DNA of 64,000 nt from Dehalococcoidia bacterium. Lineage in GTDB: Bacteria > Chloroflexota > Dehalococcoidia > Tepidiformales > Tepidiformaceae. Below are positions 16,522 through 24,204 of this stretch, in pieces. Every line of letters starts with the position of its first letter. Position 1 is the stretch's first letter. The position numbers were made by a program, and so were the translations under genes. The notes beneath the pieces were generated by a model. That model was not told where the DNA came from. It saw only the letters and a list, made by a program, of their open reading frames with translations, and made no database searches. The DNA is taken from assembly GCA_020847985.1 (NCBI GenBank), contig JADLBC010000044.1, positions 1 to 64,000 of the forward strand. The letters run 5' to 3'.

Positions 16522-16598
16522 TGGTGGGCGATACTGGATTCGAACCAGTGACCTCTGCGATGTCAACGCAGCGCTCTAACCATCTGAGCTAACCGCCC
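16522..16598 (-). tRNA. tRNA-Val (anticodon GAC)
   Basis: A full cloverleaf on the minus strand. The acceptor stem GGGCGGT pairs with ATCGCCC (one G-T). The D-arm is AGCTCAGATGGTTAGAGC. The anticodon stem CTGCG/CGCAG has loop TTGACAT with anticodon GAC, and the T-arm contains GGTTCGAATCC. The 3' CCA is encoded (16522-16524). It reads the GTC valine codon, frequent in this high-GC sequence. Confidence 0.96.
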
Positions 16599-16680
16599 AC
16601 GTGGGGGAGCCTCAGCATACGACGCCCCCAACCTTCAGCCAACCGGCCGCCGCGTATACTCCTCCCCCGGGGAGGCTGCC

Positions 16681-17781
16681 ATGGCCATCAGCGCCGATGA
16701 GTGGCGCGCGCGCATGCGCCGCTACGCCGGGACCGAACTCCACGGCCTCTCCGATGTTTACGAGGCCATCGCCCTCGGCGCCGTCGAGGATGACGCCGTC
16801 ATGGAGTGGCTCGCCGCGAGCGCCGGGCCGCGCGCGAACCCGAACCTGCTTTTCGCCGCCGTCCATTACCGGCTGCTGCGCGCCGCCGCGGAGGGCGCCC
16901 CCGCGACCGGTCTCGCCGCCTACTTCGGTTCGCTCACGCCGGAGCCGCTGCCCGCCAGCGGCGTCTATCCCGCCTTTCGCGCCACCTGGGAGCGCGACCG
17001 CGATGCGCTCGCCGCGATCCTCGCCACGCGCACGACGCAGACGAACGAGGTCGGGCGCTGCTGCTACCTGTTGCCCGCGTTCGTCCGCGCCGGGGAGCGC
17101 GTGCCGGGGCCGTTCGCGGTCATCGATGCGGGGACGGCCGCCGGTCTCACGCTCTTCCTCGACCGCTTCGCCTGCGATTACGGCGAGGGCCGCATCGGCG
17201 GCGCGGCCGATTCGCCCGTGCGCCTCCACACCGAGGTGCGCGGCGCGATGCCGCCCATCGCGCCCATGCCGGGGATCATCAGCCGCGCCGGTATCGACCT
17301 CTCTCCCATCGATGTGAACGATGACGATGCCGCCACCTGGCTGCGCGCCTGCATCTGGCCCGAGCACGCCGAGCGCCGCGGGAACCTCGAGGGCGCGCTT
17401 GCCGTGGCCCGCGAGGCGCCGCCGCGCATCGCCGCCGGGAACATCATCGAGACGCTGCCCGCGCTCGCCGCCGAAGCTCCCCCCGGCGCCGCCATCGCCG
17501 TCACGAGCACGAATGTCCTGCCCTATCTCAGCGCCGAAGAGCGCGCGCGCTATGCCGCTGTGCTGGCGGACATCGCCCGCACCCGCGACCTCTGCTGGAT
17601 CGCGGTCGAATGGCCCCCGTTCGTGCAGGAGGCAGGGTTCGCGGGCAGCTTCGAAGGCACGGAATTCCCCGCGCCGTCGCTGCCGCTCACGCTCACGACG
17701 TGGACGAAGGGCACGCGCCGCGACGAGTTCCTCGCGGTGACGGGCGCGCACGGCCGCTGGCTGCGGTGGCTCGCGGAATAA
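16681..17781 (+). CDS. DUF2332 family protein
   Basis: A 366-residue protein with the layout of DUF2332 proteins: the opening LSDVYEAIALGAVEDDAVMEWLA, then NPNLLFAAVHYRLL, TTQTNEVGRCCYLLP and IDAGTAAGLTLFLDRFACDYG, where a methyltransferase-like nucleotide-binding loop may lie. The function of this family is not established to my knowledge. The start ATG follows GGGGAGGCTGCC. Its end is four bases from the convergent HAD gene. Confidence 0.85.
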   Translation: MAISADEWRARMRRYAGTELHGLSDVYEAIALGAVEDDAVMEWLAASAGPRANPNLLFAAVHYRLLRAAAEGAPATGLAAYFGSLTPEPLPASGVYPAFRATWERDRDALAAILATRTTQTNEVGRCCYLLPAFVRAGERVPGPFAVIDAGTAAGLTLFLDRFACDYGEGRIGGAADSPVRLHTEVRGAMPPIAPMPGIISRAGIDLSPIDVNDDDAATWLRACIWPEHAERRGNLEGALAVAREAPPRIAAGNIIETLPALAAEAPPGAAIAVTSTNVLPYLSAEERARYAAVLADIARTRDLCWIAVEWPPFVQEAGFAGSFEGTEFPAPSLPLTLTTWTKGTRRDEFLAVTGAHGRWLRWLAE

Positions 17782-17785
17782 GCCG

Positions 17786-18523
17786 CTACCGGCCCGGGGC
17801 CTCCGGCGCGAGCGCGTCGACGAGGTCCGTGAGGTGCGCGACCACGAGGTCGGGCACGGCCACGAACCCCTCCGGCGATTCGAGCCGGTCGCGGTGAATC
17901 CAGACGGCGTGGATGCCCGCGTTGCGCGCGCCGCCGACATCGGCGTAGAGATTGTCGCCGACGTGCCAGGCTTCGTGGGGTGCCACGCCGGTCGCGCCCA
18001 TGGCGTGCTCGAACACTTCGCGGTCCGGCTTCCCGTGCCCGAAAACGCCTTCGATCACGAGCGCATCGACGTACCGCTCGAGGCCGAAGCGCTCGACCTT
18101 CGCGCGCTGCATCTCGGCCGGGCCGTTGGTGAGGATGGCGAGGCGGAAGCCCTCCGCGCGCAGCCCTTCGAGCGTGGGGATGGCGTCATCGAACAGCCGC
18201 AGCCGTTCGAACACCTCGTGCCCGTACCGCTCGCTGAGGTCGTGGGCGCCGCGCGGGTCGTGGCCGAGCGAAACGAGCGCGAGTTCGATGACGTGGCGGC
18301 GGGCGTCGGCGAGGCGAGTGCGCCAGCCCGTCATCTGGGCTTCGTCGCGCCAGAACTCGGTGGCCTCGCGGCGGATGGCGTCGCGCATGGCCGTGGCATC
18401 GAAGCCGAGCGCGGGCGCGAACGCGGTGAGCGTCACATCCCACGCTTCGTCCATCCCGCCCGAGGTATCGAGCAGGGTGTCGTCCATATCGAAGAAGACG
18501 GCGCGGGGTGGGTGCGCTCTCAC
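17786..18523 (-). CDS. HAD-superfamily hydrolase
   Basis: A 245-residue haloacid-dehalogenase-like phosphatase. Motif I is FFDMDDTLLDT with the nucleophile Asp, motif II is AILTNGPAEMQ, motif III is the Lys in GHGKPDREVFEHA, and motif IV is HVGDNLYADVGGA. A helical cap (about residues 20-90) makes it a subfamily-I member acting on small phosphorylated metabolites. The GTG giving Met-Arg-Ala-His is the start nearest motif I; another GTG 36 bases earlier is possible, and neither has a good ribosome site. Confidence 0.9.
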   Translation of the reverse strand: MRAHPPRAVFFDMDDTLLDTSGGMDEAWDVTLTAFAPALGFDATAMRDAIRREATEFWRDEAQMTGWRTRLADARRHVIELALVSLGHDPRGAHDLSERYGHEVFERLRLFDDAIPTLEGLRAEGFRLAILTNGPAEMQRAKVERFGLERYVDALVIEGVFGHGKPDREVFEHAMGATGVAPHEAWHVGDNLYADVGGARNAGIHAVWIHRDRLESPEGFVAVPDLVVAHLTDLVDALAPEAPGR

Positions 18524-18583
18524 GCGATCATCGTACGGGAGGACGGCGTGCGGGCGCACCGGCGCCGGTTCCCCGGCGTCCCC

Positions 18584-19900
18584 TCAGGCCGAAAGCGCCC
18601 GCAGGGCCGGCTCCGCGGTGATGATGGCTTCGCCGCGGACGGCGAGTTCGCGCACCGTGCTGCGATCGCGCCCTCCGAGCATGGTGGCGATATCGGCGTA
18701 GCTGAGGCCGTGCTGGTGCAGGAGCGCGACGGCGGCGCTGCGGGCCTCGGTGAGCGGCCCCGTGCGCTTGCGCCCCGCGAGGTCCTTCCCCGTGAGGTGG
18801 AAATGGCGGGCTACGGCGTCGAGCAGTTCGCCGGCGCTGCAGCGGGGGGCAGCATCGCCGATCGCGAGGTGTCCAAGCGCGCCGTCGAGGTCGGCCGGCT
18901 CGAGCTGGCCGTGGCGGGCCTGGGCGATGGCCGCGTTCACCGCTCCCTGCAGCAGCCGCACGCTCGGAAGCTCCAGCGCGGCGATGCGCTCGACCGCCCA
19001 GCCGGGGAACGCGGCCCGGCGATCGTGGCAGAGCCATTCGACGAAGCGGCGGCGCTCGTCGCGCTTGAAGGGTGCGATGCGCACGACCAGCCCCTGCGCC
19101 AGGCGCGATGCCAGCGGCTCCGGGAAGCCGAGCTCGGCCGGGGCGGTTTCGCTGCCGAAGGCCACCTGTCCGCCGGCATTCAGCACCGCGTCCACGGTGT
19201 AGCGCAGCTCCTCCAGCGTGCCCTTCTTCCCGGCCAGGTACTGGACGTCGTCGATGACGAAGAGGCTCACGCCGCGCACGGAATCCTGGAAGTGCTCGAG
19301 GCTGTTCGCGCGCATCGCCGTCAGGTAGCGCGTCGTGAACGCCTCGGCCGAAAAGCACGCGACAGAGCGGCCGTTGGCTGCGGCACGCCCGGCGAGCGCG
19401 TGCAGCAGGTGGCTCTTGCCCATGCCCGGCGCGCCGTGGATGTAGAGCGGGTTCGCCGCGCCTTCGCTGCCCTCGGCCAGTTCGAGCGCGCTGCGGTGGG
19501 CGACACGGTTGCCGGCCGTCTCGATGTAGCGTTCGAAGGTGTGCGCGCTGTTGATGGAGCCGAAAACGGTGCCCCGGCGCGGCGCCTCCGGTTCGGCCGG
19601 CAGGTGCGCATCGTGGCCCGGTTGCCGCTCGCCCGGGGGCACGAAGTACACATCGAGATCCTGTCCGGTGACGGCGTGCAGCGCCCGCCGCACGACGATG
19701 GAGAGCCGCTCGTTCAGCCACTCCAGGCCCATGGCGCGGCGGGCCTCGACGATGAGCGTGCCCGCTTCGAGGCGGAGGGGCACGGTGCCGCGCAGCCAGG
19801 TCTCGTAGTTCGCCTCGAGCATCTCGATTTCGAGCCGGCCGAGGACCGTTCGCCAGGTATCCGTGAGGTCGCGTGACGGGGCCATGCAATCACTGAGCAT
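18584..19900 (-). CDS. dnaA: Divergent DnaA-family replication initiator
   Basis: A 438-residue protein with the full DnaA layout. Domain I is LEANYETWLRGTVPLRLEAG, with a short linker. The AAA+ domain has INSAHTFERYIETAGNRVA, Walker A GAPGMGKSH (156-164), Walker B LFVIDDVQYL and SRLAQGLVV. Domain IV has RKRTGPLTEARSAAVALLHQ and GGRDRSTV (409-416). The DNA-recognition signature is normally GGRDHTTV, so the His and first Thr that contact DNA are changed. AAGGAGGT ten bases before the ATG fixes the start. No dnaN is adjacent; it may be a paralogue rather than the main initiator. Confidence 0.85.
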   Translation of the reverse strand: MLSDCMAPSRDLTDTWRTVLGRLEIEMLEANYETWLRGTVPLRLEAGTLIVEARRAMGLEWLNERLSIVVRRALHAVTGQDLDVYFVPPGERQPGHDAHLPAEPEAPRRGTVFGSINSAHTFERYIETAGNRVAHRSALELAEGSEGAANPLYIHGAPGMGKSHLLHALAGRAAANGRSVACFSAEAFTTRYLTAMRANSLEHFQDSVRGVSLFVIDDVQYLAGKKGTLEELRYTVDAVLNAGGQVAFGSETAPAELGFPEPLASRLAQGLVVRIAPFKRDERRRFVEWLCHDRRAAFPGWAVERIAALELPSVRLLQGAVNAAIAQARHGQLEPADLDGALGHLAIGDAAPRCSAGELLDAVARHFHLTGKDLAGRKRTGPLTEARSAAVALLHQHGLSYADIATMLGGRDRSTVRELAVRGEAIITAEPALRALSA

Positions 19901-20292
19901 GCGCAGGCAAACCTCCTTCTCCCACGGTGAAGTGGCACGAATGGCGAACAGGTGGGGCTGTGGGACACCCGTCGGTTGGTACCGGGCGGGACGTTGGACC
20001 CGCCGGATCCGGGTGGCTGAGGCGTACCTTAGTCCCGCCCGGGCGGGGCGGCAACGCGTTTATGTGAAAGGTTCGCAGGCTCCCGCGGGTTCTTCATCGA
20101 TACCCCCCGCTTATGTGTGGGGACCGGTCCTACACGGGATCGCAATACCAGCGGGCCGATAGCGCCCATGCACCAGCGCGATCACGACTTCCGCGGAAAG
20201 AACGGTGGCCGCGTTTCAGATTCCCAATTCGGATTATCAGTACGGGCGCGGATGAAGTATCTCGTTCGCGCCATGGCTCGCGGCGAACGCGG
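19901..20292. other. Gene-free region upstream of dnaA
   Basis: This 392-base stretch holds the dnaA ribosome site and a candidate promoter. It also has a GC-rich palindrome around 20033-20046 and a short inverted repeat (CCCCGC ... GTGTGGGG) near 20105-20122. I looked for DnaA boxes (TTATCCACA or one-mismatch forms) on both strands and found none, so there is no sign of a replication origin. No RNA gene was recognised. Confidence 0.6.
20026..20054 (-). promoter_or_regulatory. Candidate dnaA promoter
   Basis: On the minus strand TTGCCG and TAAGGT are spaced by exactly 17 bases, about 125 bases before the dnaA start. The spacer contains the palindrome GCCCGGGC. The hexamers are imperfect, so this is a moderate prediction. 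Confidence 0.4.
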
Positions 20293-22017
20293 TCAGCCCG
20301 CCGCGTCGGCCGCCGCGTGCCGCGCGATGCCCCCGTGCTCGCTCCCGCCCCGGGCGGCGATGGGGATGGACTCGATCGCGTCCTTCGTGTGTTCGAAGAC
20401 GTTCGCGGGGCCGATCTCGGCGAGGATGCCGAAACGGTCGAGCACCTCCCGCACCTCGGGCTGGATGGCCGTGAGGATGACGCGCCCGCCATGCCGCCGG
20501 TGGTGGCGAATGACCTCCCGCAGCGCGAGCAGCCCGCTGGTATCGATGTGGCGCACGTCCTTCGTTCGCAGGATGAGCGGCCGGTGATGCCCGGATCCCT
20601 GGAGTTCGTGCTCGAACTGGGCCGCGCTGTGGAACGACAGGAACCCGCGCGCGTTGTAGAAGGCGATGTCTGGGCGCGCGTGAATGAGCGCCCCCAGCTC
20701 GGGCGAGACCCCCGCCACGGCGCCGCTGTCGTCCGCGAGCATCGCCGCCGCCGCCGGGTCGCTCCCCAGCCGCCGGATGAGCAGCACCATCGAGACCACG
20801 ACCCCGAAGCCGATGGCGTAGGTGAGGTCGAAGAAGAGGGTGATGACAATGGTGGAGATGAGCACGATGAGGTCCTCGCGCGGGGCACGCCGCACGAGCG
20901 CCGCCAGCACGTCCGCCTCGGCGATGTTCCAGGCGACCACCATCAGCACGGCCGCCAGCACCGTGAGCGGGATGTGGCCGGCCAGCCCCCCGAAGGCGAG
21001 CGTCGCCAGCAGCACCGTGAGTGCGTGGAACAGCCCCGTGAGCCGCGAACTCGCGCCGTTGCGAATGCCCGCCGCCGTCCGCGCAATCGCCGCCGTGGCC
21101 GGGATGCCGCCCATGATCGGCGCGACCACGTTCGCGACCGCCTGCCCGAACAGCTCGCGGTCGGGTTCCGTGCGTTCGCTGGCGGCCGCCATGCCATCGC
21201 CGACGACGGCCGCGAGCAGCGATTCGACCGCGCCCAGCACCGCCACCGCGACCGCCACGGGGATGAGATCGAAGGCGAGCCCGGCATCGAACCAGGCGAA
21301 CGTGGGCAGGGGGAAATCGCGTGGGAGTTCGCCGTAGCGGCTGCCGAGGGTGGGCGTATCGAGCCCGAGCCACCATGTGAGCGCCGTGAAGCCCGTCACC
21401 GCCACGAGCGGCCCCGGCACGCGCGGCACGAATCGCTGCCAGGCGAACAGCAGCGCGAGCGCCGCCACGCCCATCAGCGGTGTCACCGGCGCCACCGTCC
21501 CGAGGTGCGCGATCGTGTCCCAGAGCTTTTCGTGGAAGTGCTCGCGGTGCGGGTCCGTGCCCGTGACGGCGAGGAAGGTGTTGAGCTGACCGAAGGCGAT
21601 GCTGAGCGCGATGCCCGCCGTGAACCCGATGATCACCGGGTGCGGGATGAAGCGTACCAGCCGCCCGGCGCCGAGCAGGCTCATCGCCAGCAGGAGCACG
21701 CCCGCGAGCAGCCCCACCATCGGCAGCGCCCCCGGCCCGTGCTGCAGCACCGCGCCCGAAAGCACCGGCACCAGAGCCGCCGTGGGCCCGGTGATGTTGA
21801 ATCGCGAACCGCCGCAGAGTGATGCCAGCCCGCCCGCGAACACGGCCGTGTACAGCCCCGCGATCGGCGGCACGCCCACCGCCACCGCCAGCGCGATGCT
21901 CAGCGGGAGCGCGATGACACCGACCACGAGCCCCGCGATCGCGTTCCGCCGCCATTCGGCCAGGGAGGGAAGGGAAGGGCGCGGCAACAGCTGCCCAAAC
22001 CGGACCAGGACCACCAC
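20293..22017 (-). CDS. SulP-family anion permease with STAS domain
   Basis: A 574-residue inner-membrane transporter. The SulP transporter core (about residues 20-400, 12-14 helices) contains GLVVGVIALPLSIALAVAVG, the loop FNITGPTAA, and VGDGMAAASERTEPDRELFGQ followed by GGIPATAAIARTA. The C-terminal cytoplasmic STAS domain (about 435-550) has the regulatory Ser in HIDTSGLLAL. Family members move sulfate, bicarbonate or other anions; no neighbour (carbonic anhydrase or sulfate-assimilation gene) settles which. The start is the first ATG of the frame before the predicted first helix. Confidence 0.92.
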   Translation of the reverse strand: MVVLVRFGQLLPRPSLPSLAEWRRNAIAGLVVGVIALPLSIALAVAVGVPPIAGLYTAVFAGGLASLCGGSRFNITGPTAALVPVLSGAVLQHGPGALPMVGLLAGVLLLAMSLLGAGRLVRFIPHPVIIGFTAGIALSIAFGQLNTFLAVTGTDPHREHFHEKLWDTIAHLGTVAPVTPLMGVAALALLFAWQRFVPRVPGPLVAVTGFTALTWWLGLDTPTLGSRYGELPRDFPLPTFAWFDAGLAFDLIPVAVAVAVLGAVESLLAAVVGDGMAAASERTEPDRELFGQAVANVVAPIMGGIPATAAIARTAAGIRNGASSRLTGLFHALTVLLATLAFGGLAGHIPLTVLAAVLMVVAWNIAEADVLAALVRRAPREDLIVLISTIVITLFFDLTYAIGFGVVVSMVLLIRRLGSDPAAAAMLADDSGAVAGVSPELGALIHARPDIAFYNARGFLSFHSAAQFEHELQGSGHHRPLILRTKDVRHIDTSGLLALREVIRHHRRHGGRVILTAIQPEVREVLDRFGILAEIGPANVFEHTKDAIESIPIAARGGSEHGGIARHAAADAAG

Positions 22018-22134
22018 CAGCCAGACCTCCCGCCACGCCCTCGGTGATAGCAGTCTGGCAAAGGGCTCAACTATGCATAAGGCAAGGGCGATTCGTGAAC
22101 GCGGGTTCGCGTGTCCAGGACCGGGTGATGCCGC

Positions 22135-22875
22135 CTACCGCGCGAAGTCCCGTCCGCCGCGCACGGTCACGCGCATGACCGCGCCCGCGCGCGTGTCGTC
22201 CTCGATGAGTTCGATGAGCCCGGCGGCGACGTCTTCCGGGGCGAGGATGCCGCCCACCTGCGCCTTCAGCTCCTCGATGCGGTCGCCCTCGACGTCGCGC
22301 ACCAGCGGTGTGTCCGTGTACGTCGGGCAGATGGCGTTCACGCGCACGCCGCACTCCTCGGCCAGCCCCGCGAGCGACCGCGTGAAGTGGATGATGCCCG
22401 CCTTCGTCGCGGCGTAGACGGGCGACCCCGGCATCGGCACGAGCCCGCCCATGCTCGCCGTGTTCACGACCACGCCGGGCGTGCCGCGGCGGCGCATCTC
22501 GCGCACGGCGATGCGCGTGCCCTCGATCATCGCCGTGAAGTTGATATCGACCGTGCGCTTCCAGCCCGCGTCGTCGTCCCCGAAGAGGTCCTCGCCACCG
22601 ACGCCGGCGTTGTTGCAGACGATGTCGAGCCGCCCGTAATGCTCGACGGCGGCGGCGATGGCGTTCGCCACATCCTCGGTGTGGCGCACATCGCAGCGAT
22701 GGAACACGGCCCGCCCGCCGCTCCCGAGGATGGCATCGGCGACGGCCTGCCCGCCCGCGGCGTCGAGGTCGGCGACGACGACGCAACCGCCGCGCGCGGC
22801 CAGCGCCTCGGCCATCGCCCGCCCGATCCCGGATCCCCCGCCTGTCACGACGGCTGCTGTGTCACGAATGTCCAT
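22135..22875 (-). CDS. SDR-family oxidoreductase
   Basis: A 246-residue classical short-chain dehydrogenase. It has the cofactor motif TGGGSGIG (residues 11-18), VADLDAAGG with an Asp favouring NAD, NNAGV, the catalytic Ser in NTASMGG, and YAATK for the Tyr-x-x-x-Lys pair. The end lacks the usual SDR extension, and the substrate is unknown. The gene lies upstream of the SulP permease with a 117-base gap, and a heptanucleotide repeat array begins six bases before its start codon. Confidence 0.93.
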   Translation of the reverse strand: MDIRDTAAVVTGGGSGIGRAMAEALAARGGCVVVADLDAAGGQAVADAILGSGGRAVFHRCDVRHTEDVANAIAAAVEHYGRLDIVCNNAGVGGEDLFGDDDAGWKRTVDINFTAMIEGTRIAVREMRRRGTPGVVVNTASMGGLVPMPGSPVYAATKAGIIHFTRSLAGLAEECGVRVNAICPTYTDTPLVRDVEGDRIEELKAQVGGILAPEDVAAGLIELIEDDTRAGAVMRVTVRGGRDFAR

Positions 22876-22881
22876 GGCGGC

Positions 22882-22923
22882 TCTCGGCTGTCGGCCGTCG
22901 GCTATCGGCTATCGGCCGTGGCC
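22882..22923. repeat. Heptanucleotide tandem repeat (TGTCGGC)
   Basis: Six units of period 7: TCTCGGC, TGTCGGC, CGTCGGC, TATCGGC, TATCGGC and a weaker CGTGGCC. Further scattered copies of TATCGGC follow near 22950 and 22971. This and the next array fill the interval between the SDR gene and prs. Confidence 0.8.
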
Positions 22924-23022
22924 CGCGCGGGCACGATACCGTGCCTTCGTATCGGCTGCCAGCCGCTCGGCTATCGGCCATCAGCGCCGAGCGCGCGATC
23001 AGGCCACCCCCGGGGTTGCCCC

Positions 23023-23050
23023 GCCGACAGCCGACAGCCGACGGCCGAGG
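23023..23050. repeat. Inverted heptanucleotide array (GCCGACA)
   Basis: Four units GCCGACA, GCCGACA, GCCGACG, GCCGAGG are the reverse complement of the TGTCGGC array 100 bases away. The two arrays could pair into a long hairpin downstream of prs. Confidence 0.8.
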
Positions 23051-23066
23051 GCTGCCCGGCCGGCAG

Positions 23067-24008
23067 CTACTGAAACAGCGCCCCGACGGAGTGGCCCGAG
23101 TGGATGCGGGCGATGGCATCGCCGAACTGGGAGGCGACGGGGATGACGGTCATGTTCGGCAGCCGCTTGTGCTCCGGGATCGGCACCGAATCGGTGACCA
23201 CGATCTCGTTCGCATCGGCGCCCCGCAGGCGGTCGAGCGCGGGGCCGCTGAGGATGCCGTGGTAGCCCGCGAGCTTCACATCCTTGCAGCCGTTCGCGCG
23301 CAGCACGCGCACCGCCTCCGTCATCGTCCCGGCGGTGTCGATTTCGTCGTCCACGAGGAGGACGCTGCGGCCCTCGACTTCGCCGATGACGTTCATCGCC
23401 TCCGTGCGGTCGCTATTGCCCATGCGGCGCTTCTCGATGATGGCGAGCGGCATATCGAGGCGGACGGCCATGTCGCGTGCGCGCTTTTCGCCGCCGACAT
23501 CGGTCGCGACCACGGTGTAGTTCTCCAGCCGCTCGGCGCGGAAGTGCGCGGAGACGGGGTAGATCGCGTTCAGTTCGTCCACCGGGACGTTGAAGAAACC
23601 CTGGATCTGGCCGACGTGCAGGTTCATGGTGAGGATGCGATCGGCGCCCGCGGTTTCGAGGAGGTTGGCAAGCAGGCGCGCGGTGATGGGCACACGCGGC
23701 TGGTCCTTCTTATCGCTGCGGCCGTAGGCATAGAAGGGGATGACGGCGGTGATGCGGCCCGCCGAGGCGCGCTTCGCCGCATCGATCATGATCAGCAGTT
23801 CGAGGATCGAGCGGTTCACCGGACTGCTGAACGGCTGCACCAGGTACACATCGCGCATGCGGATGTTCTCCTGGTACTGCACGAAGATGTTCTCGTTCGC
23901 GAAATCGAACACATCCACCTTGCCCAGCGGACGCCCGATGCGCGTACAGATATCCCGTGCGAAATCCGGGTGGGCTCGACCAGAGAAGACGGCAAGGTCG
24001 GTATACAA
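23067..24008 (-). CDS. prs: Ribose-phosphate pyrophosphokinase (PRPP synthetase)
   Basis: Makes phosphoribosyl pyrophosphate from ribose 5-phosphate and ATP for nucleotide, His and Trp synthesis. Family hallmarks are FSGRAHPDFARDICTRIG at the N-terminus, the ATP loop FANENIFVQYQENIR, the divalent-metal and flexible-loop region AVIPFYAYGRSDKKDQPR, and the PRPP-binding VLLVDDEIDTAGTM. The reading frame extends far upstream without family similarity. A TTG giving Met-Tyr-Thr-Asp-Leu, preceded by AGGAG at 11 bases, yields the normal 313 residues. Confidence 0.96.
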   Translation of the reverse strand: MYTDLAVFSGRAHPDFARDICTRIGRPLGKVDVFDFANENIFVQYQENIRMRDVYLVQPFSSPVNRSILELLIMIDAAKRASAGRITAVIPFYAYGRSDKKDQPRVPITARLLANLLETAGADRILTMNLHVGQIQGFFNVPVDELNAIYPVSAHFRAERLENYTVVATDVGGEKRARDMAVRLDMPLAIIEKRRMGNSDRTEAMNVIGEVEGRSVLLVDDEIDTAGTMTEAVRVLRANGCKDVKLAGYHGILSGPALDRLRGADANEIVVTDSVPIPEHKRLPNMTVIPVASQFGDAIARIHSGHSVGALFQ

Positions 24009-24087
24009 CGCGGCGAGGGCTCCTGCGATGGCGTGCCCGGGGCTCCAGGCGGCCCGCAGCCCGGACCCGCACGATACCACCTCGAAA

Positions 24088-24115
24088 GAGATGAGAGAAA
24101 AGAGGAAGGAGACAA
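24088..24115. repeat. Purine heptanucleotide array (GAGAAAA)
   Basis: Four units of period 7: GAGATGA, GAGAAAA, GAGGAAG, GAGACAA, in the leader of prs. It is the reverse complement of the pyrimidine array at 24177-24204. Confidence 0.7.
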
Positions 24116-24147
24116 GGGCATGCCGCGTCTCCCTCCCCACAACATGA

Positions 24148-24169
24148 GAGGGGCCCCGCAGGGCCCCTC
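24148..24169 (-). terminator. Hairpin between the IPT/TIG gene and prs
   Basis: A perfect 9-bp stem GAGGGGCCC/GGGCCCCTC with a 4-base loop. It sits about 35 bases past the stop codon of the surface-protein gene, between the two heptamer arrays. No T-run follows, so terminator function is likely but not certain. Confidence 0.5.
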
Positions 24170-24176
24170 GCATTCC

Positions 24177-24204
24177 TTTTCTCTTTCCTCGTTTCTCTTT
24201 TCTC
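24177..24204. repeat. Pyrimidine heptanucleotide array (TTTTCTC)
   Basis: Four units TTTTCTC, TTTCCTC, GTTTCTC, TTTTCTC. The array directly abuts the stop codon of the IPT/TIG gene. Confidence 0.75.

Noticed and set aside
14374..16566. A 730-codon minus-strand frame across the c-di-GMP genes
   Set aside because: It is antisense to three coupled genes with intact domains, runs into tRNA-Val, and shows no domain of its own.
19901..20292. Replication origin next to dnaA
   Set aside because: No TTATCCACA-type boxes or AT-rich unwinding region on either strand.
22882..23050. CRISPR array
   Set aside because: Units are 7 bases with no spacers and no cas genes are present.
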